64,000 nucleotides of DNA from Methylobacterium sp. C25 (GTDB lineage: Bacteria; Pseudomonadota; Alphaproteobacteria; Rhizobiales; Beijerinckiaceae). Where the stretch lies: contig NZ_JAAUVI010000013.1 of assembly GCF_021352225.1 (NCBI RefSeq), positions 1 through 64,000 on the forward strand, written 5' to 3'. The first letter of the stretch is position 1; each line of letters starts with the position of its first letter. The notes beneath the pieces were generated by a model. That model did not search any database. It saw nothing but the letters and a program-made list of their open reading frames with translations, and was not told the origin of the DNA. The translations under genes and the position numbers were made by a program. Positions 45,515-57,175 of the stretch are shown here, in pieces.

Positions 45515-45994
45515 ATGCGTCACGACGTTCGGGAGGCTGCCATCGTGTCGGGACCAGCCGAGATCACTCCGGAACTCGCCAGGAGCGTCGGCGAGGCCTG
45601 CATCGGAACGCGCGTCCAGCGGGCCGCTCGCAGCGTGAGCCGCGTCTACGACTCGGCTTTCCGCGCCGTCGGAATTTCGGGCTGGCAGTTCACGCTGCTG
45701 ATGACGCTCGCCGGGCCCGAGACGCCGACGATCAACGAGCTGGCGGCACGTCTCTCCCTCGATCCCTCGACGGCGACGACCAACCTCAAGGTGCTGGAGC
45801 GGCGCGGTCTCGTGGCTGTCGCTGTCGATGAGAGTGACAGGCGGGTTCGCCGGCTCACGCTGACTGAGGCCGGGCGCGCGCTTCTCGCTGAAGCGCTTCC
45901 GCATTGGGAGCGGGCTCAGAAGGCGAGCCTCGGCCGGCTCTGCGAGGACGAGGTCGGTGTCCTGCGCAAGGCGCTCGCCGCCCTCGCCGAGTGA
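45515..45994 (+). CDS. MarR-family transcriptional regulator
   Basis: 159 residues. Winged-helix core: FTLLMTLAGPETPTINELAA, then LSLDPSTATTNLKVLERRG (recognition helix) and ESDRRVRRLTLTEAGRALL (the wing, with the Asp-x-Arg signature). Flanking helices form the dimer interface. The ATG at 45515 is used; a GTG at 45545 is an alternative. The TTGATATCAA palindromes upstream are its likely binding sites. The inducer cannot be deduced. Confidence 0.9.
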   Translation: MRHDVREAAIVSGPAEITPELARSVGEACIGTRVQRAARSVSRVYDSAFRAVGISGWQFTLLMTLAGPETPTINELAARLSLDPSTATTNLKVLERRGLVAVAVDESDRRVRRLTLTEAGRALLAEALPHWERAQKASLGRLCEDEVGVLRKALAALAE

Positions 45995-46289
45995 TAACGG
46001 GCGGCGGACTTCTAGCCGCGGCCCGCACGAGCTTCAGGCGGCGTTGTCATCGCGCTCTCCCTTGTCATCGCAGCCGGACCAATGCTTCGGGCGTCCTCGC
46101 CGATTACCGTGAAAACCTTGGGCGCCTCCGTCTCGTCCCGAGTTGCCTCGCGTCGTCATTGAGCGCACCGTAAAGACTCGATGATGTCGCGGCGCGGGCT
46201 ATTGGTGCCGAAGGCGTTTCACCCGTCTCTTGCGAGTGAGAAGCCTCCCCAAGAAACACCGGTGCTGCCGGAACGGCGAAGGGGCGCAA

Positions 46290-46673
46290 ATGGCGGGGCG
46301 TCTTCTGCGATGCAGGCGCTGCCGCCAGCCGGTCCTCAGCGACGCGCAATGCTGCCCGCACTGCGCGGTGTCGCCGCCCCTCCGGAAGCTCCGAGCCGGC
46401 AGGATCCTCGTCGCGGCGGTTCTGATTGCCGGTGCTGCGGCCTGGCTGCAGCAATCGGGCGGCGCGAGCATCGCGAACGGTGTCTCGTCCGTCGTGGACG
46501 GCGCCACGGCGGCGCTCAAGGCCGTCAACACCGTGTTTCACTCTCGTCCGGCTGCGCCGGATGCCTTCGCCAGCGCCTGTGCGGGGCGCGGAGGAACTGT
46601 GGTCGAGGCCCGTAATCGCGATGGCATGTCGCTTCGGCGCTGTGCAACGTCGTTCGATGATGGCGTCCGATGA
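46290..46673 (+). CDS. Zinc-ribbon membrane protein, unknown
   Basis: 127 residues from the ATG at 46290, preceded by GAAGGGG. A short N-terminal zinc ribbon (CRRCRQPVLSDAQCCPHC) is followed by one transmembrane helix (ILVAAVLIAGAAAWLQQ) and a periplasmic tail with two cysteines (SACAGRGG; LRRCATS). This is a common architecture for small membrane proteins with a cytoplasmic zinc finger. No family is recognised. The next gene begins about 140 bases downstream in the same direction. Confidence 0.55.
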   Translation: MAGRLLRCRRCRQPVLSDAQCCPHCAVSPPLRKLRAGRILVAAVLIAGAAAWLQQSGGASIANGVSSVVDGATAALKAVNTVFHSRPAAPDAFASACAGRGGTVVEARNRDGMSLRRCATSFDDGVR

Positions 46674-46810
46674 GGACAAGCCTCTCGTCCGGCGCAATAA
46701 GCGAGTCGATTTCCCGTCGCCCCGTGCTAGCAGTAACGAGTATCAGCTGCCCGAAAGGAGCGTGAGGACTTGTCTCAACGGCTCAGGGCAGTTGGTCGCT
46801 GGGTCGGGAG

Positions 46811-47623
46811 ATGCCCATGACACGGCAATCTTCGCCGAAATCCGCCTTGTCGGAGCCGGAAAGCTTCATCTCCGAGACTAGGCTGCGCCGCGCTGTTCGA
46901 CAGTACGGTTGGGTCATTTGGACGATCGCAGCCTGCGGTCTCCTCGGGATCGGCGCGGTCGTGTTCGTCGCAAGCCGGCAGCGGCAGCCGGCAGAGCAAC
47001 TGCAGACGGTGGCCCTTCCGAAAACGAGTGGACCCGTGGCGTCGACCGCGCCTCCAACACCGCCAACGCCTGCACCGACGACCGCACCAATGCCGCCGCC
47101 CCCGGCGAAAAGTGACCTGTGGACTCCCTGGAAGGCCCCGGAGTCCCGGCGTGTCGTCGAACAGGGAGAATCCGTCCCGGAGCAGATCGCAGATCTGCCG
47201 CCCCCGGCTCTCGAGCCGCAGAGCGAGACTTCCTCCCCCTCGTCCGGGACGGCATCCACCGATCCCGCCACCTCCGCATCGCCCCCGAAGCCGGCAGACG
47301 CCACCGCGAGCCTGCCGGCCAAGCCCGAAGCGGTCGGCTCCGGCGAAGAGGACAAAGTGGCCGGCACGGAGTCTCTGGTCCCGAATGAGAAGATCAAGGC
47401 GGCCGACGGATACCTGAGCCGCGGCCAGATCACGATCGCCCGCTACATCTACGAAGAGGCCTTCAAGGCCGGCGACGTCCTCGGCGCGATCGGCATGGCG
47501 AGGAGCTACGATCCGGCCTACCTGAAGTCGATCCGGTCACGTGCCACCGGCCAAACCGAGAAAGCTGCTCTCTGGTATCGCCGGGCTGCCGAGATGACTG
47601 CCCGAGCCTCCAAGTCCCCGTGA
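46811..47623 (+). CDS. Membrane-anchored Pro-rich protein with Sel1/TPR-like C-terminus
   Basis: 270 residues. After a short cytoplasmic N-terminus comes one membrane helix (WVIWTIAACGLLGIGAVVFV), then about 150 residues of Pro/Ser/Ala-rich sequence. The C-terminal 70 residues look like a Sel1/TPR repeat pair: YLSRGQITIARYIYEEAFKA, then GDVLGAIGMARSYDPAYL and EKAALWYRRAAEM. The repeats would bind a protein partner in the periplasm. It lies convergent with the sortase operon. Confidence 0.65.
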   Translation: MPMTRQSSPKSALSEPESFISETRLRRAVRQYGWVIWTIAACGLLGIGAVVFVASRQRQPAEQLQTVALPKTSGPVASTAPPTPPTPAPTTAPMPPPPAKSDLWTPWKAPESRRVVEQGESVPEQIADLPPPALEPQSETSSPSSGTASTDPATSASPPKPADATASLPAKPEAVGSGEEDKVAGTESLVPNEKIKAADGYLSRGQITIARYIYEEAFKAGDVLGAIGMARSYDPAYLKSIRSRATGQTEKAALWYRRAAEMTARASKSP

Positions 47624-47733
47624 CGATCACTTGTTGTGCGCGACGAGGCCGAGCGTGGTTTTCGGGGCTCGCGCTCGAGCGAGAAGCTGGCTCGGGCGAG
47701 TTCCGGGCCGACGCGCAGTGAGCGCTGCGCGCC

Positions 47734-48333
47734 TCACTGCGGCTGGACCGGACCCCGCGCCTCGCTCTGCGCCTCCACGATCAACCGCAACGGTCCGTGC
47801 GTCACCGCGTCGAGCGGCCAGCAGGTCGAGAGGGCGAGCCTCCGCCCCGGCGCCTGCGGATCGATGCCGGATTCGTCCCAGCGGGCGACGCGGCTGCCGG
47901 TAACGCGGAAAGTCGCCGTGGTGCCGTCGGAGCGCGTGACATCGATCGGGTCGCCTGGCTTGAGGCGTCCCAGCACCGCGAACTGCGTGTCCCGATGCGC
48001 GGCATAGACCGCCGTGCCGGGCTCGCCGGCCTGAGGGGTGCCCTCGACATGGCCGGGGCCGAAGGCGAGGGCCTGGCCGCTGCTGCCAGCGAGCGCGATG
48101 TAGCTCTCGCCGCCGAGCGTCAGGCGCGCCACCGGCACCGTGTCGGCCCATGGCCAGGGCTTTTCGGGTCGGCCGCTGGCCAGCGTCTCGGCAAAGGCCC
48201 GCTCCAACAGCGCTTGGGCGAGAGCGGCCTTGGCGGGGATCCAGGCTCCTTGAGCCGTCAGCCCGAGGCCGCAGACGATGAGGAGGGCGGCCGCAGCCGC
48301 CCTCCCCGTCTTGAGCGTGATGGCGGCGCGCAT
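47734..48333 (-). CDS. Class GN (proteobacterial) sortase
   Basis: 199 residues. N-terminal hydrophobic anchor (AAAALLIVCGLGLTAQGAWI), then the sortase fold with the catalytic His in GTAVYAAHRDTQFAVLG, the catalytic Cys in LALSTCWPLDAV and the Arg in THGPLRLIVEAQ. These Gram-negative sortases occur as single-copy enzymes beside one dedicated substrate; that is the case here, the gene overlapping the end of the VIT/vWA target gene by one base. It would act at the inner membrane or periplasm. The linkage it makes in Gram-negatives is not established. Confidence 0.9.
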   Translation of the reverse strand: MRAAITLKTGRAAAAALLIVCGLGLTAQGAWIPAKAALAQALLERAFAETLASGRPEKPWPWADTVPVARLTLGGESYIALAGSSGQALAFGPGHVEGTPQAGEPGTAVYAAHRDTQFAVLGRLKPGDPIDVTRSDGTTATFRVTGSRVARWDESGIDPQAPGRRLALSTCWPLDAVTHGPLRLIVEAQSEARGPVQPQ

Positions 48334-50486
48334 CAGGCGAACCGGCGCGTGCGGGCGACGAGCAGGCCGAGGCCCAGGAGCGTCAGGCCGAGCCAGACGC
48401 GGATCTCGAAATCCGTCGCCGTCTGAGGGAGGGCTACGCCCGGGGCGACGGCTTTCCGCAATTCGGCACGGCGCTGAACCGGGGGCGGCGCGATCGGCGC
48501 AGCCCGCTCGCCAGCGGGCCCAAAGACCTTCTCGAAATCCCAGCCTGCCGGCAGGTTGAGCGGCAGCTCGGCCGAGGTCAGGCGGGCACCGGCCGGGCGG
48601 CGGGGGGTGGCATCGATGGCGACGAGACTGGTGAGCCGCGTCATCAGCTTGTGGCCCAGCGCCAGCTTGAGGATCGCCGCATCCGCCGTCTCGGCATTCA
48701 TCTTACCGGTGATGCGCGCGGTCTCGGCGTCGCCGATCTTGGCCCGCGCCCAGGCCTTGGAGATACCGGCGCCCTCGGGAGCGGACGAGAGGTCGAGCGT
48801 CTGCGTCCAGGTCTTGTCGCCGATGCGTCCGCTCAGCGTCAGCGTGCCGTTCGCCTTCGGCAGCTTGGCCGAGAGCACCAGCGGCTCGCCCCGATAGAGG
48901 TCGGGCAGCAGGTCCGGCGTCACGTCCGCTCCTCCTTCCGAGAAGGTGGCCGTGATGTCGGTGACGACTGGGCTTTCGAGCTTGGAGAAGAGTTCGCGGG
49001 TGCGCTCGGCGACCTGATCGATCGTGCTGATGTTGGTGTAACTGCCCCGGCCGAGCTCTGCTGCGTGCTGCATGAGATGGCCGTTCGGCGCCGAGCCGAT
49101 GCCCACCATGAAGAGCCGCGAGCGGCCTCTCCCCGCCGCGATGGCGGAAAAGATCTGGTCCTCGTTGCCGATGGCGCCATCGGTCAGGAAGACGACCTGA
49201 CGGATGCTTTTCGTGTCCTCCGGATTGGAGTCCTTGAGGGCCGCCTGCAGCGGGGCCAGCATCTCGGTGCCGCCATTGGCCTCGAGTGCCGCGACATAGG
49301 CTTTGGCCCGGTCGAGATTGGCCTGATCCGCCGGCACGGTAGCCGGGAAGACGCTGTCCATGGTGTGGTCGAAGCGGATGACGTTGAAGCGGTCGCTCGG
49401 GCCGAGGCGGTCGAGCGCAGCCAGCAGGCCGGCCTTGGCCTGGCGGATCGAAGTGCCGCCCATTGAGCCGGAATTGTCGATGACGAAGGTCACGTCACGC
49501 GGAAGCCGCGGGCCGGCCTTGCCCTCTGGCGGCGTCACCGCGGCGAGGACGTAGTCCCGGTCGCCGACATGCTCGCGGAACAGGCCGACGGTCGGCGTCA
49601 CGCTCGGGGCGGGCTTCCAGACCAACTCGAAATCGCTGTCCGCCGGAACCGGACCGTCGGCGAGGCTGATCGTGCGGCTCTGCGGGCCGGTCTCCTCGAT
49701 CTTGACCTTGTGGGTGTCGCTGCGGAGCGCGCCGAGGTCGAAGCCGGCCTTGAGGCTGACATGCACCGTCACCGGGTTCACCGGCGCGTGCGTCGAGGGA
49801 TCGAGGACCGGCGGAGTGATGCGGTCGCGGTCGGGCACCGGATCGGCCCCGCCCGTGGCCGGGTCCTCGCCGACGAGGTTCACGATCGGCGGGGCCGGGT
49901 TGTAGCGTGGCGCGACGACGAGGGGGACGCGCAGTGAATAGCGGTCGCCGCTATGGCGCACGGTCTGCTGGTACTCGATGCGCACCAGCACGGTTTCGCC
50001 GGGGCCGATATTGGCCACCGCGTTGGTGAAGACGTTGGGCCGCTCCTGCTCGGTGAGGGCCGCCGTCTTTCCCTCACTCTTGGCCGCCTCGTAGTCGCGC
50101 TTGGCCTGGGCGCGCTCGCGGATGTCGGCGACGACGATGCGATCGCCGATGACGAGCTTCATGCTGTCCACCGCCGCATCCTCCGGAAGCGGGTAGACGT
50201 AGGTGCCCTCGACCCATTCCTTGGTGGTGTTGCGGAAGGCCTGGGTGACGACGGCACGGGCAGTGGGGCCGCTGACGTCGACGGTGACATCGGTCATCAG
50301 GCGGGGCGCCTCGACCGGGGCAGCGTCGTCCGGACCGCGCAGGACGAGTTCGCCGCTGCCGGGCGGAAGCGTCGCCGCGCGGGGCGCGCCAGGGACACTG
50401 AACAGGGCGACGAGCCCGAGGATCAGAGGATAAAGGCGCGCGGCCCGGGGCCGCGTTCGCGCGAGTGGGAAGGCGAGGACTGACAT
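48333..50486 (-). CDS. Marine-proteobacterial-type sortase target protein (VIT and vWA domains)
   Basis: 717 residues from the ATG at 50486. Signal peptide (RLYPLILGLVALFSVPGAPR), VIT domain (ATLPPGSGELVLRG; RAVVTQAFRNTTKEWVEGTY, VYPLPEDAAVDSMKLVIGDR), then a von Willebrand A domain with the metal-binding DVTFVIDNSGSMGGTSIRQA. The C-terminus is a sortase signal: LPQTA at about 690, a hydrophobic segment (LGLTLLGLGLLV) and a basic end (ARTRRFA). It should be cut between Thr and Ala and joined to an unknown acceptor by the sortase encoded next to it. Surface adhesion or matrix role is inferred from the vWA fold. Large predicted size and single-copy pairing are typical. Confidence 0.93.
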   Translation of the reverse strand: MSVLAFPLARTRPRAARLYPLILGLVALFSVPGAPRAATLPPGSGELVLRGPDDAAPVEAPRLMTDVTVDVSGPTARAVVTQAFRNTTKEWVEGTYVYPLPEDAAVDSMKLVIGDRIVVADIRERAQAKRDYEAAKSEGKTAALTEQERPNVFTNAVANIGPGETVLVRIEYQQTVRHSGDRYSLRVPLVVAPRYNPAPPIVNLVGEDPATGGADPVPDRDRITPPVLDPSTHAPVNPVTVHVSLKAGFDLGALRSDTHKVKIEETGPQSRTISLADGPVPADSDFELVWKPAPSVTPTVGLFREHVGDRDYVLAAVTPPEGKAGPRLPRDVTFVIDNSGSMGGTSIRQAKAGLLAALDRLGPSDRFNVIRFDHTMDSVFPATVPADQANLDRAKAYVAALEANGGTEMLAPLQAALKDSNPEDTKSIRQVVFLTDGAIGNEDQIFSAIAAGRGRSRLFMVGIGSAPNGHLMQHAAELGRGSYTNISTIDQVAERTRELFSKLESPVVTDITATFSEGGADVTPDLLPDLYRGEPLVLSAKLPKANGTLTLSGRIGDKTWTQTLDLSSAPEGAGISKAWARAKIGDAETARITGKMNAETADAAILKLALGHKLMTRLTSLVAIDATPRRPAGARLTSAELPLNLPAGWDFEKVFGPAGERAAPIAPPPVQRRAELRKAVAPGVALPQTATDFEIRVWLGLTLLGLGLLVARTRRFA

Positions 50487-51146
50487 GGTGGCTCTCCGAT
50501 CGCCCGGCTTCGGTGCCGGATCGACCAGAAGCGTCATCCAGAGCGCCCTGCCCCGCCACGGGAAGTGTCACGCTTGTTCGGCCGTGTTCCGGACGCAGGC
50601 GGCGGGCGAAGGCGGATTCGTGCGGTCCAGTGCGTTTCGTGCCGAATCTGCAGTTTTCGGCATCTTCCACTGCCGACCACGGGACACGCTGCCGCGTGAA
50701 CGCGAAGCCGCAGCCCGTTTCGAATGGATACGGCAGGCTTGCCATCATCCTTCGGTCATCGCTTGGGGCAGACGAAGTGGCCCCGTAACGTCCCGCTAAC
50801 GTAACGGGCACCCGCGCACTCTCTGGTTCGAACCAGAAGAACGGCGGCGAGCGCCGCCGTCACGGCGATGATCAGAAATGTCGTTCGGTCCGGCATGGCG
50901 CTCATCGCGATATCGGCGCTCCCCCGATGTCTCGCACCGCATTCCGGACCTGGACGATTGCGTAGAACCTGCTCCCGTCAGTCCGAGGAGAGGTATCCAA
51001 CAAGGTCGGCTCTGTACTCTGTTCGTTCCGATCGGTAGGGATGCGCTGAACTGCCTTGTCCAAGTTCCGCGGAACACGACATGGGTGTCACGCGGTGTCG
51101 CCCCATCCGCGTGCCGCCACGACCAGATCCGAGACTGAGCCCCCGC
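50487..51146. other. Intergenic region between the sortase target and uvrA
   Basis: 660 bases containing the two divergent promoters. A 46-codon frame on the minus strand (50,756-50,896, ATG start) encodes a hydrophobic helix (TTFLIIAVTAALAAVLLV) followed by a polar tail, so it may be a small membrane protein. Support is weak (confidence about 0.3). A perfect palindrome at 51,064 is listed separately. I found no alphaproteobacterial LexA box (GTTC-N7-GTTC) despite the uvrA context. Confidence 0.5.
51064..51075. promoter_or_regulatory. Palindrome GTTCCGCGGAAC upstream of uvrA
   Basis: A perfect 12-base inverted repeat 71 bases before the uvrA ATG, in the likely promoter or 5' leader. The spacing and orientation (GTTC-N4-GAAC) do not fit the usual alphaproteobacterial LexA site, so the bound factor is unknown. 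Confidence 0.35.
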
Positions 51147-54188
<3,042 letters not shown>

Positions 54189-54721
54189 AGCGAGTCGCGA
54201 GCCTCCGGACCTCGGCGCGGCTCTTACTGCCACGCTTGATTCGTACCGGCCGGCCCGTTCAGACCTTGGAAGAGGTGGTTGGGCTGCCCATGGCGGGTGG
54301 CCCTCCCCGGCGGCATGCGGCCCCGCGCGGCAGCGCAATGCGTAATTCTCCCGCCTGCCCTGCTTGAATGTCCCGAGCCGGATGTGGGCGGCAAGGCTTT
54401 GATTGGTATGCGCTATTTTTCCAGCGTCCGCCGATCGGGGCCCGAAAAATGCCGCGACGGGGCCCTCCGCAACCCTTTGTTGCTCCGCCGCAAAAATGCG
54501 GCTTTTGCGCAACGGTGGATCTGCAACTGCCCAGCCTTACGGCAAAGCTCTGTCATTCCGGAGCGGTCTGTAGAATAGTTCCCAACGTTGAGACTTGAGG
54601 TGGGGCCGTAAGGGGGCGCCCGGGACGACCGTACAGAACCCGCGAAGCAAAGCGAGGTACTGACCAAGTCGTTCGGGGGCTACGGGGCGGACGCCTGAAA
54701 TCCTTGGGAAGGAATGAGAAA
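54189..54721. other. Long leader between uvrA and the outer-membrane protein gene
   Basis: 533 bases without a gene. A short hairpin GCCGC-AAAAAT-GCGGC followed by TTTT at 54,487-54,506 resembles a weak terminator or attenuator. The last 130 bases are GC-rich and structured, ending in GGGAAGGAATGAG before the outer-membrane gene start, suggesting a long 5' untranslated region for the highly expressed gene downstream. Nothing else was recognised. Confidence 0.45.
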
Positions 54722-55720
54722 ATGTTGAAGAACTGGCTCGCCGCGGGAGCGCTCGCGCTCACCGCCGGCATGACGACCACCGCCGCTTTCGCTCAGACCA
54801 CCACCGTCCCCGGTGAGCAGGTCGGCCTCGCGACCGGTGCTCCGCTTCCGGAGGGCGTGTACGCCGTCAATACGTTCCTCTACCGCAGCAACGACTTCAA
54901 CCCGGCCAACGCCGGTGTCGATATCGGCATCAACATCCCGATCCTGCTGTGGTCGACCCCGTGGGTTCCGCTCGGTGGTCGCCTCGAGCTCGCCGTTGCT
55001 CCCCCGACCGTCATGGGCTTCGGCCGTGGCCGTGGCGCCACCGGCGTCCGTGACTTCACCGTCAACGTCGGTACCTTCGTCGGCGGCATCTGGGCCTTCG
55101 ACCTCGGCGGCAACTTCGGCGTCAGCGTCCTCGGCGGCGCGTACCTGAACGACCTCGACGGCGATCGCGGCATCGTCAAGCTGAACAACGGCGTCGTGAC
55201 GAACCCCTTCGGCGCGGCTCTCGGCCAGCTGTCGTCCAACACCTACCGTCTCGGCGTTGCTGGTTCGTACACCGGTGACGGCTGGAACATCACCGCCAAC
55301 CTGACCTACAACTTCTACGACACCCCCGGCCGGTTCGAGAACGCCAACGTCATCGCTCGTTCGATCCTGTATCGTCCGTCTGACGCGCTCAACCTCGACC
55401 TGACCGCGACGAAGAAGTTCGACCTCTTCAACGAGGGCAAGGCCAAGTTCGAGTTCGGTGCCATCGGTTACGGTACCGTCAACCTCGACACCAGCGCGAA
55501 CTCGCTCGCCTTCAACAACCGCGGCTACTTCGCCCTCGGTGGTCTCGTCGGCTACGACTTCGGCCTCTTCACCGCCCAGGCTTACGTCGCCCACTACGTG
55601 GCGTCCGATCGCCGCGCTTACGGCAACGGCGACGTGACCGAAGGCTGGTTCCGCGTGATCGTGCCGCTGTACTCGCCGACCCCGGCTGCCGCTCCGGCTC
55701 CGATCGTCCGCAAGTACTGA
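54722..55720 (+). CDS. Abundant outer-membrane beta-barrel transporter-like protein
   Basis: 332 residues. Signal peptide (LAAGALALTAGMTTTAAFAQ), then alternating beta strands rich in Gly/Tyr/Asn with motifs like LGGRLELAVAPPTVMGFGRG, FTVNVGTFVGGIWAFDLGG and a terminal aromatic strand (GWFRVIVPLYSP), ending after an Ala/Pro run in VRKY. The fold looks like the Phenol_MetA_deg/outer-membrane transporter family of alphaproteobacteria. Codon choice is strongly biased to C-ending and GTC/CTC codons throughout, as in highly expressed proteins. The ribosome-binding site GGGAAGGA lies just before the ATG. Function: likely a channel for small hydrophobic or organic molecules; not proven. Two strong terminators follow. 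Confidence 0.8.
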   Translation: MLKNWLAAGALALTAGMTTTAAFAQTTTVPGEQVGLATGAPLPEGVYAVNTFLYRSNDFNPANAGVDIGINIPILLWSTPWVPLGGRLELAVAPPTVMGFGRGRGATGVRDFTVNVGTFVGGIWAFDLGGNFGVSVLGGAYLNDLDGDRGIVKLNNGVVTNPFGAALGQLSSNTYRLGVAGSYTGDGWNITANLTYNFYDTPGRFENANVIARSILYRPSDALNLDLTATKKFDLFNEGKAKFEFGAIGYGTVNLDTSANSLAFNNRGYFALGGLVGYDFGLFTAQAYVAHYVASDRRAYGNGDVTEGWFRVIVPLYSPTPAAAPAPIVRKY

Positions 55721-55728
55721 TCCGAACC

Positions 55729-55798
55729 GGGGCGCTGCAAAGCGCCCCGACGGTCAAGACCGAAGAGCCGTCCGACCCAGCCGGGTCGGGCGGTTTTT
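55729..55798 (+). terminator. Tandem Rho-independent terminators after the outer-membrane protein gene
   Basis: Two hairpins: GGGGCGCT-GCAA-AGCGCCCC (55,729-55,748) eight bases after the stop, and an 11-base stem (55,768-55,793, one mismatch-like wobble) followed by TTTTTCTTT. The second has a classical U-tract. Tandem terminators fit strong transcription. Confidence 0.9.
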
Positions 55799-55913
55799 CT
55801 TTGTCGTCGATGCCCTGTTGCAGATCTGATCGCTGCGGCTTCGATCAAAGGCGACGGCCGCCTGCTCGCAACAGCCGAGCGGTCATTCGTCGATGAACGA
55901 AGCGCCCCGGCCG

Positions 55914-56627
55914 TCAGTCCCGGATCAGACGGCCCGTATAGACCACCTGCCCCGTCGGCTGTCCCGTCGGCGAGCCGCCCTTGGGCTCGACCGAGACGGC
56001 GATGAGGCCCTCGCTGCCGTTCGTGCCGGCCGGCAGGGCGATGCGGCTCGCGCCAGGGCCGACGAGGCCGATCGGCTTCGGCGTCTTGTCTGCGCCGACG
56101 TACCAGAGCTGCAGGCTATTCCCGTCGGGTGCCTTCGCGGCGACGGGGCGCACCTGCGCTGTGCCGCTGGCCGTATCGACGCTGACGATCAGCGCTGGCA
56201 GGTCGCCCCCGCTCGTCACCACCGCGACGTAGCGCCCCCGCGCGTCCGGCTCGGAGGGCCGCGGTCCCACAGCTACGAACAGCGCGAGCCCGGCCGCGAT
56301 CAGGCCGGTCCCGGTCGCGGTCATCCGCCAGCGCCGGACCTTGGCGGCGAGAGCCGCGATCCGGTTGTCGTTGGCCGGATGGACAATGGCGGAGGGACCG
56401 GGCAGGGCCTGCTGGATCGCGCTCCAGAGGCGCGGAGGCGGATTCTCGTCCGGCACGGCGAGGCTCAGAGGCGCGAGTCGCCGTTCCCAGTCGCGCACAC
56501 GCGCCTCCGCCACCGGGTCCCGGGCCAGTTCGGCCGCCATGGCCGCGCGCTCGTCGGAGGGCAGCGTGCCCAGCACATATTCCGCAGCGCGGAATTCGCT
56601 GTCGCTGTCGAAGGGGCCGCCGCTCAT
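55914..56627 (-). CDS. Anti-sigma factor (RskA-like, zinc-independent)
   Basis: 237 residues. N-terminal cytoplasmic sigma-binding region (EFRAAEYVLGTLPSDERAAM; VRDWERRLAPLSLAV), one membrane helix (GLIAAGLALFVAVG) and a periplasmic RskA-type domain ending in QVVYTGRLIRD. There is no HxxxCxxC zinc motif of ChrR type. The ATG overlaps the stop of the sigma gene by four bases (ATGA), so sigma and anti-sigma are made together. It should hold the ECF sigma at the membrane until a periplasmic signal releases it. Confidence 0.9.
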   Translation of the reverse strand: MSGGPFDSDSEFRAAEYVLGTLPSDERAAMAAELARDPVAEARVRDWERRLAPLSLAVPDENPPPRLWSAIQQALPGPSAIVHPANDNRIAALAAKVRRWRMTATGTGLIAAGLALFVAVGPRPSEPDARGRYVAVVTSGGDLPALIVSVDTASGTAQVRPVAAKAPDGNSLQLWYVGADKTPKPIGLVGPGASRIALPAGTNGSEGLIAVSVEPKGGSPTGQPTGQVVYTGRLIRD

Positions 56628-57175
56628 CGTGCGCCCTCCAGGCAGCCCTTCAGGCTGGCGAGCGTGCGATGCAGCCAAGTCTTGATGGTGTTGACGGGCT
56701 TGTCGTGACGGCGCGCCAGCTCCTCGCGGGACCAGCCCTCGCAATAGGCCAGCATCACGCATTCGGCCTGGACGGCGTCGAGGCGGCCGAGGCAGGCTCT
56801 CAAGGCATCGCGGTCGAGCAGGGCTCCCTCGCCGGAGCGCGGGTCGGCCAAATGCTCCAGCCAATCCTCTCCGTCTTCGCGCACCGGACCCTGTACCTCG
56901 CCTTTACGCCGCACTCCGTCGATCGCGCGGTTACGTGCGATGGTGGAGAGCCATGGCAGCGGCCGACCGTTCTCGGGGACGTAGGAACCGGCCGCCTGCC
57001 AGATCTTCAAGTACACGTCCTGAAGCACGTCCTCGGCCAAACTCCTGTCGCGCTGGATACGCAGGATGATCCCGAATAGTTTCGGGGCGGTCAGATCGTA
57101 GAGCACCCGCAGGGAGGATTGGTCTCCGGCGGCGATCTCGCGCAGGAGCCTTGCCAAGGTCGGATCGTCACGCAC
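56624..57175 (-). CDS. ECF-type RNA polymerase sigma factor
   Basis: 183 residues, starting at a GTG. Sigma region 2 (FGIILRIQRDRSLAEDVLQD, VYLKIWQAAGSY; PWLSTIARNRAIDGVRR) and region 4 (LGRLDAVQAECVMLAYCEGW, SREELARRHDKPVNTIKTWL) are clear. The pairing with an RskA-like anti-sigma and the sequence fit the SigK/ECF19-like group. Target promoters cannot be read from here; a GGAAC sequence occurs upstream of the neighbouring pseudoprotease gene, but without a matching -10. Confidence 0.93.
   Translation of the reverse strand: MRDDPTLARLLREIAAGDQSSLRVLYDLTAPKLFGIILRIQRDRSLAEDVLQDVYLKIWQAAGSYVPENGRPLPWLSTIARNRAIDGVRRKGEVQGPVREDGEDWLEHLADPRSGEGALLDRDALRACLGRLDAVQAECVMLAYCEGWSREELARRHDKPVNTIKTWLHRTLASLKGCLEGAR

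Noticed and set aside
50800..51146. LexA (SOS) box upstream of uvrA
   Set aside because: No GTTC-N7-GTTC or GAAC-N7-GAAC spacing was found; nearby GAAC and GTTC words have other spacings.
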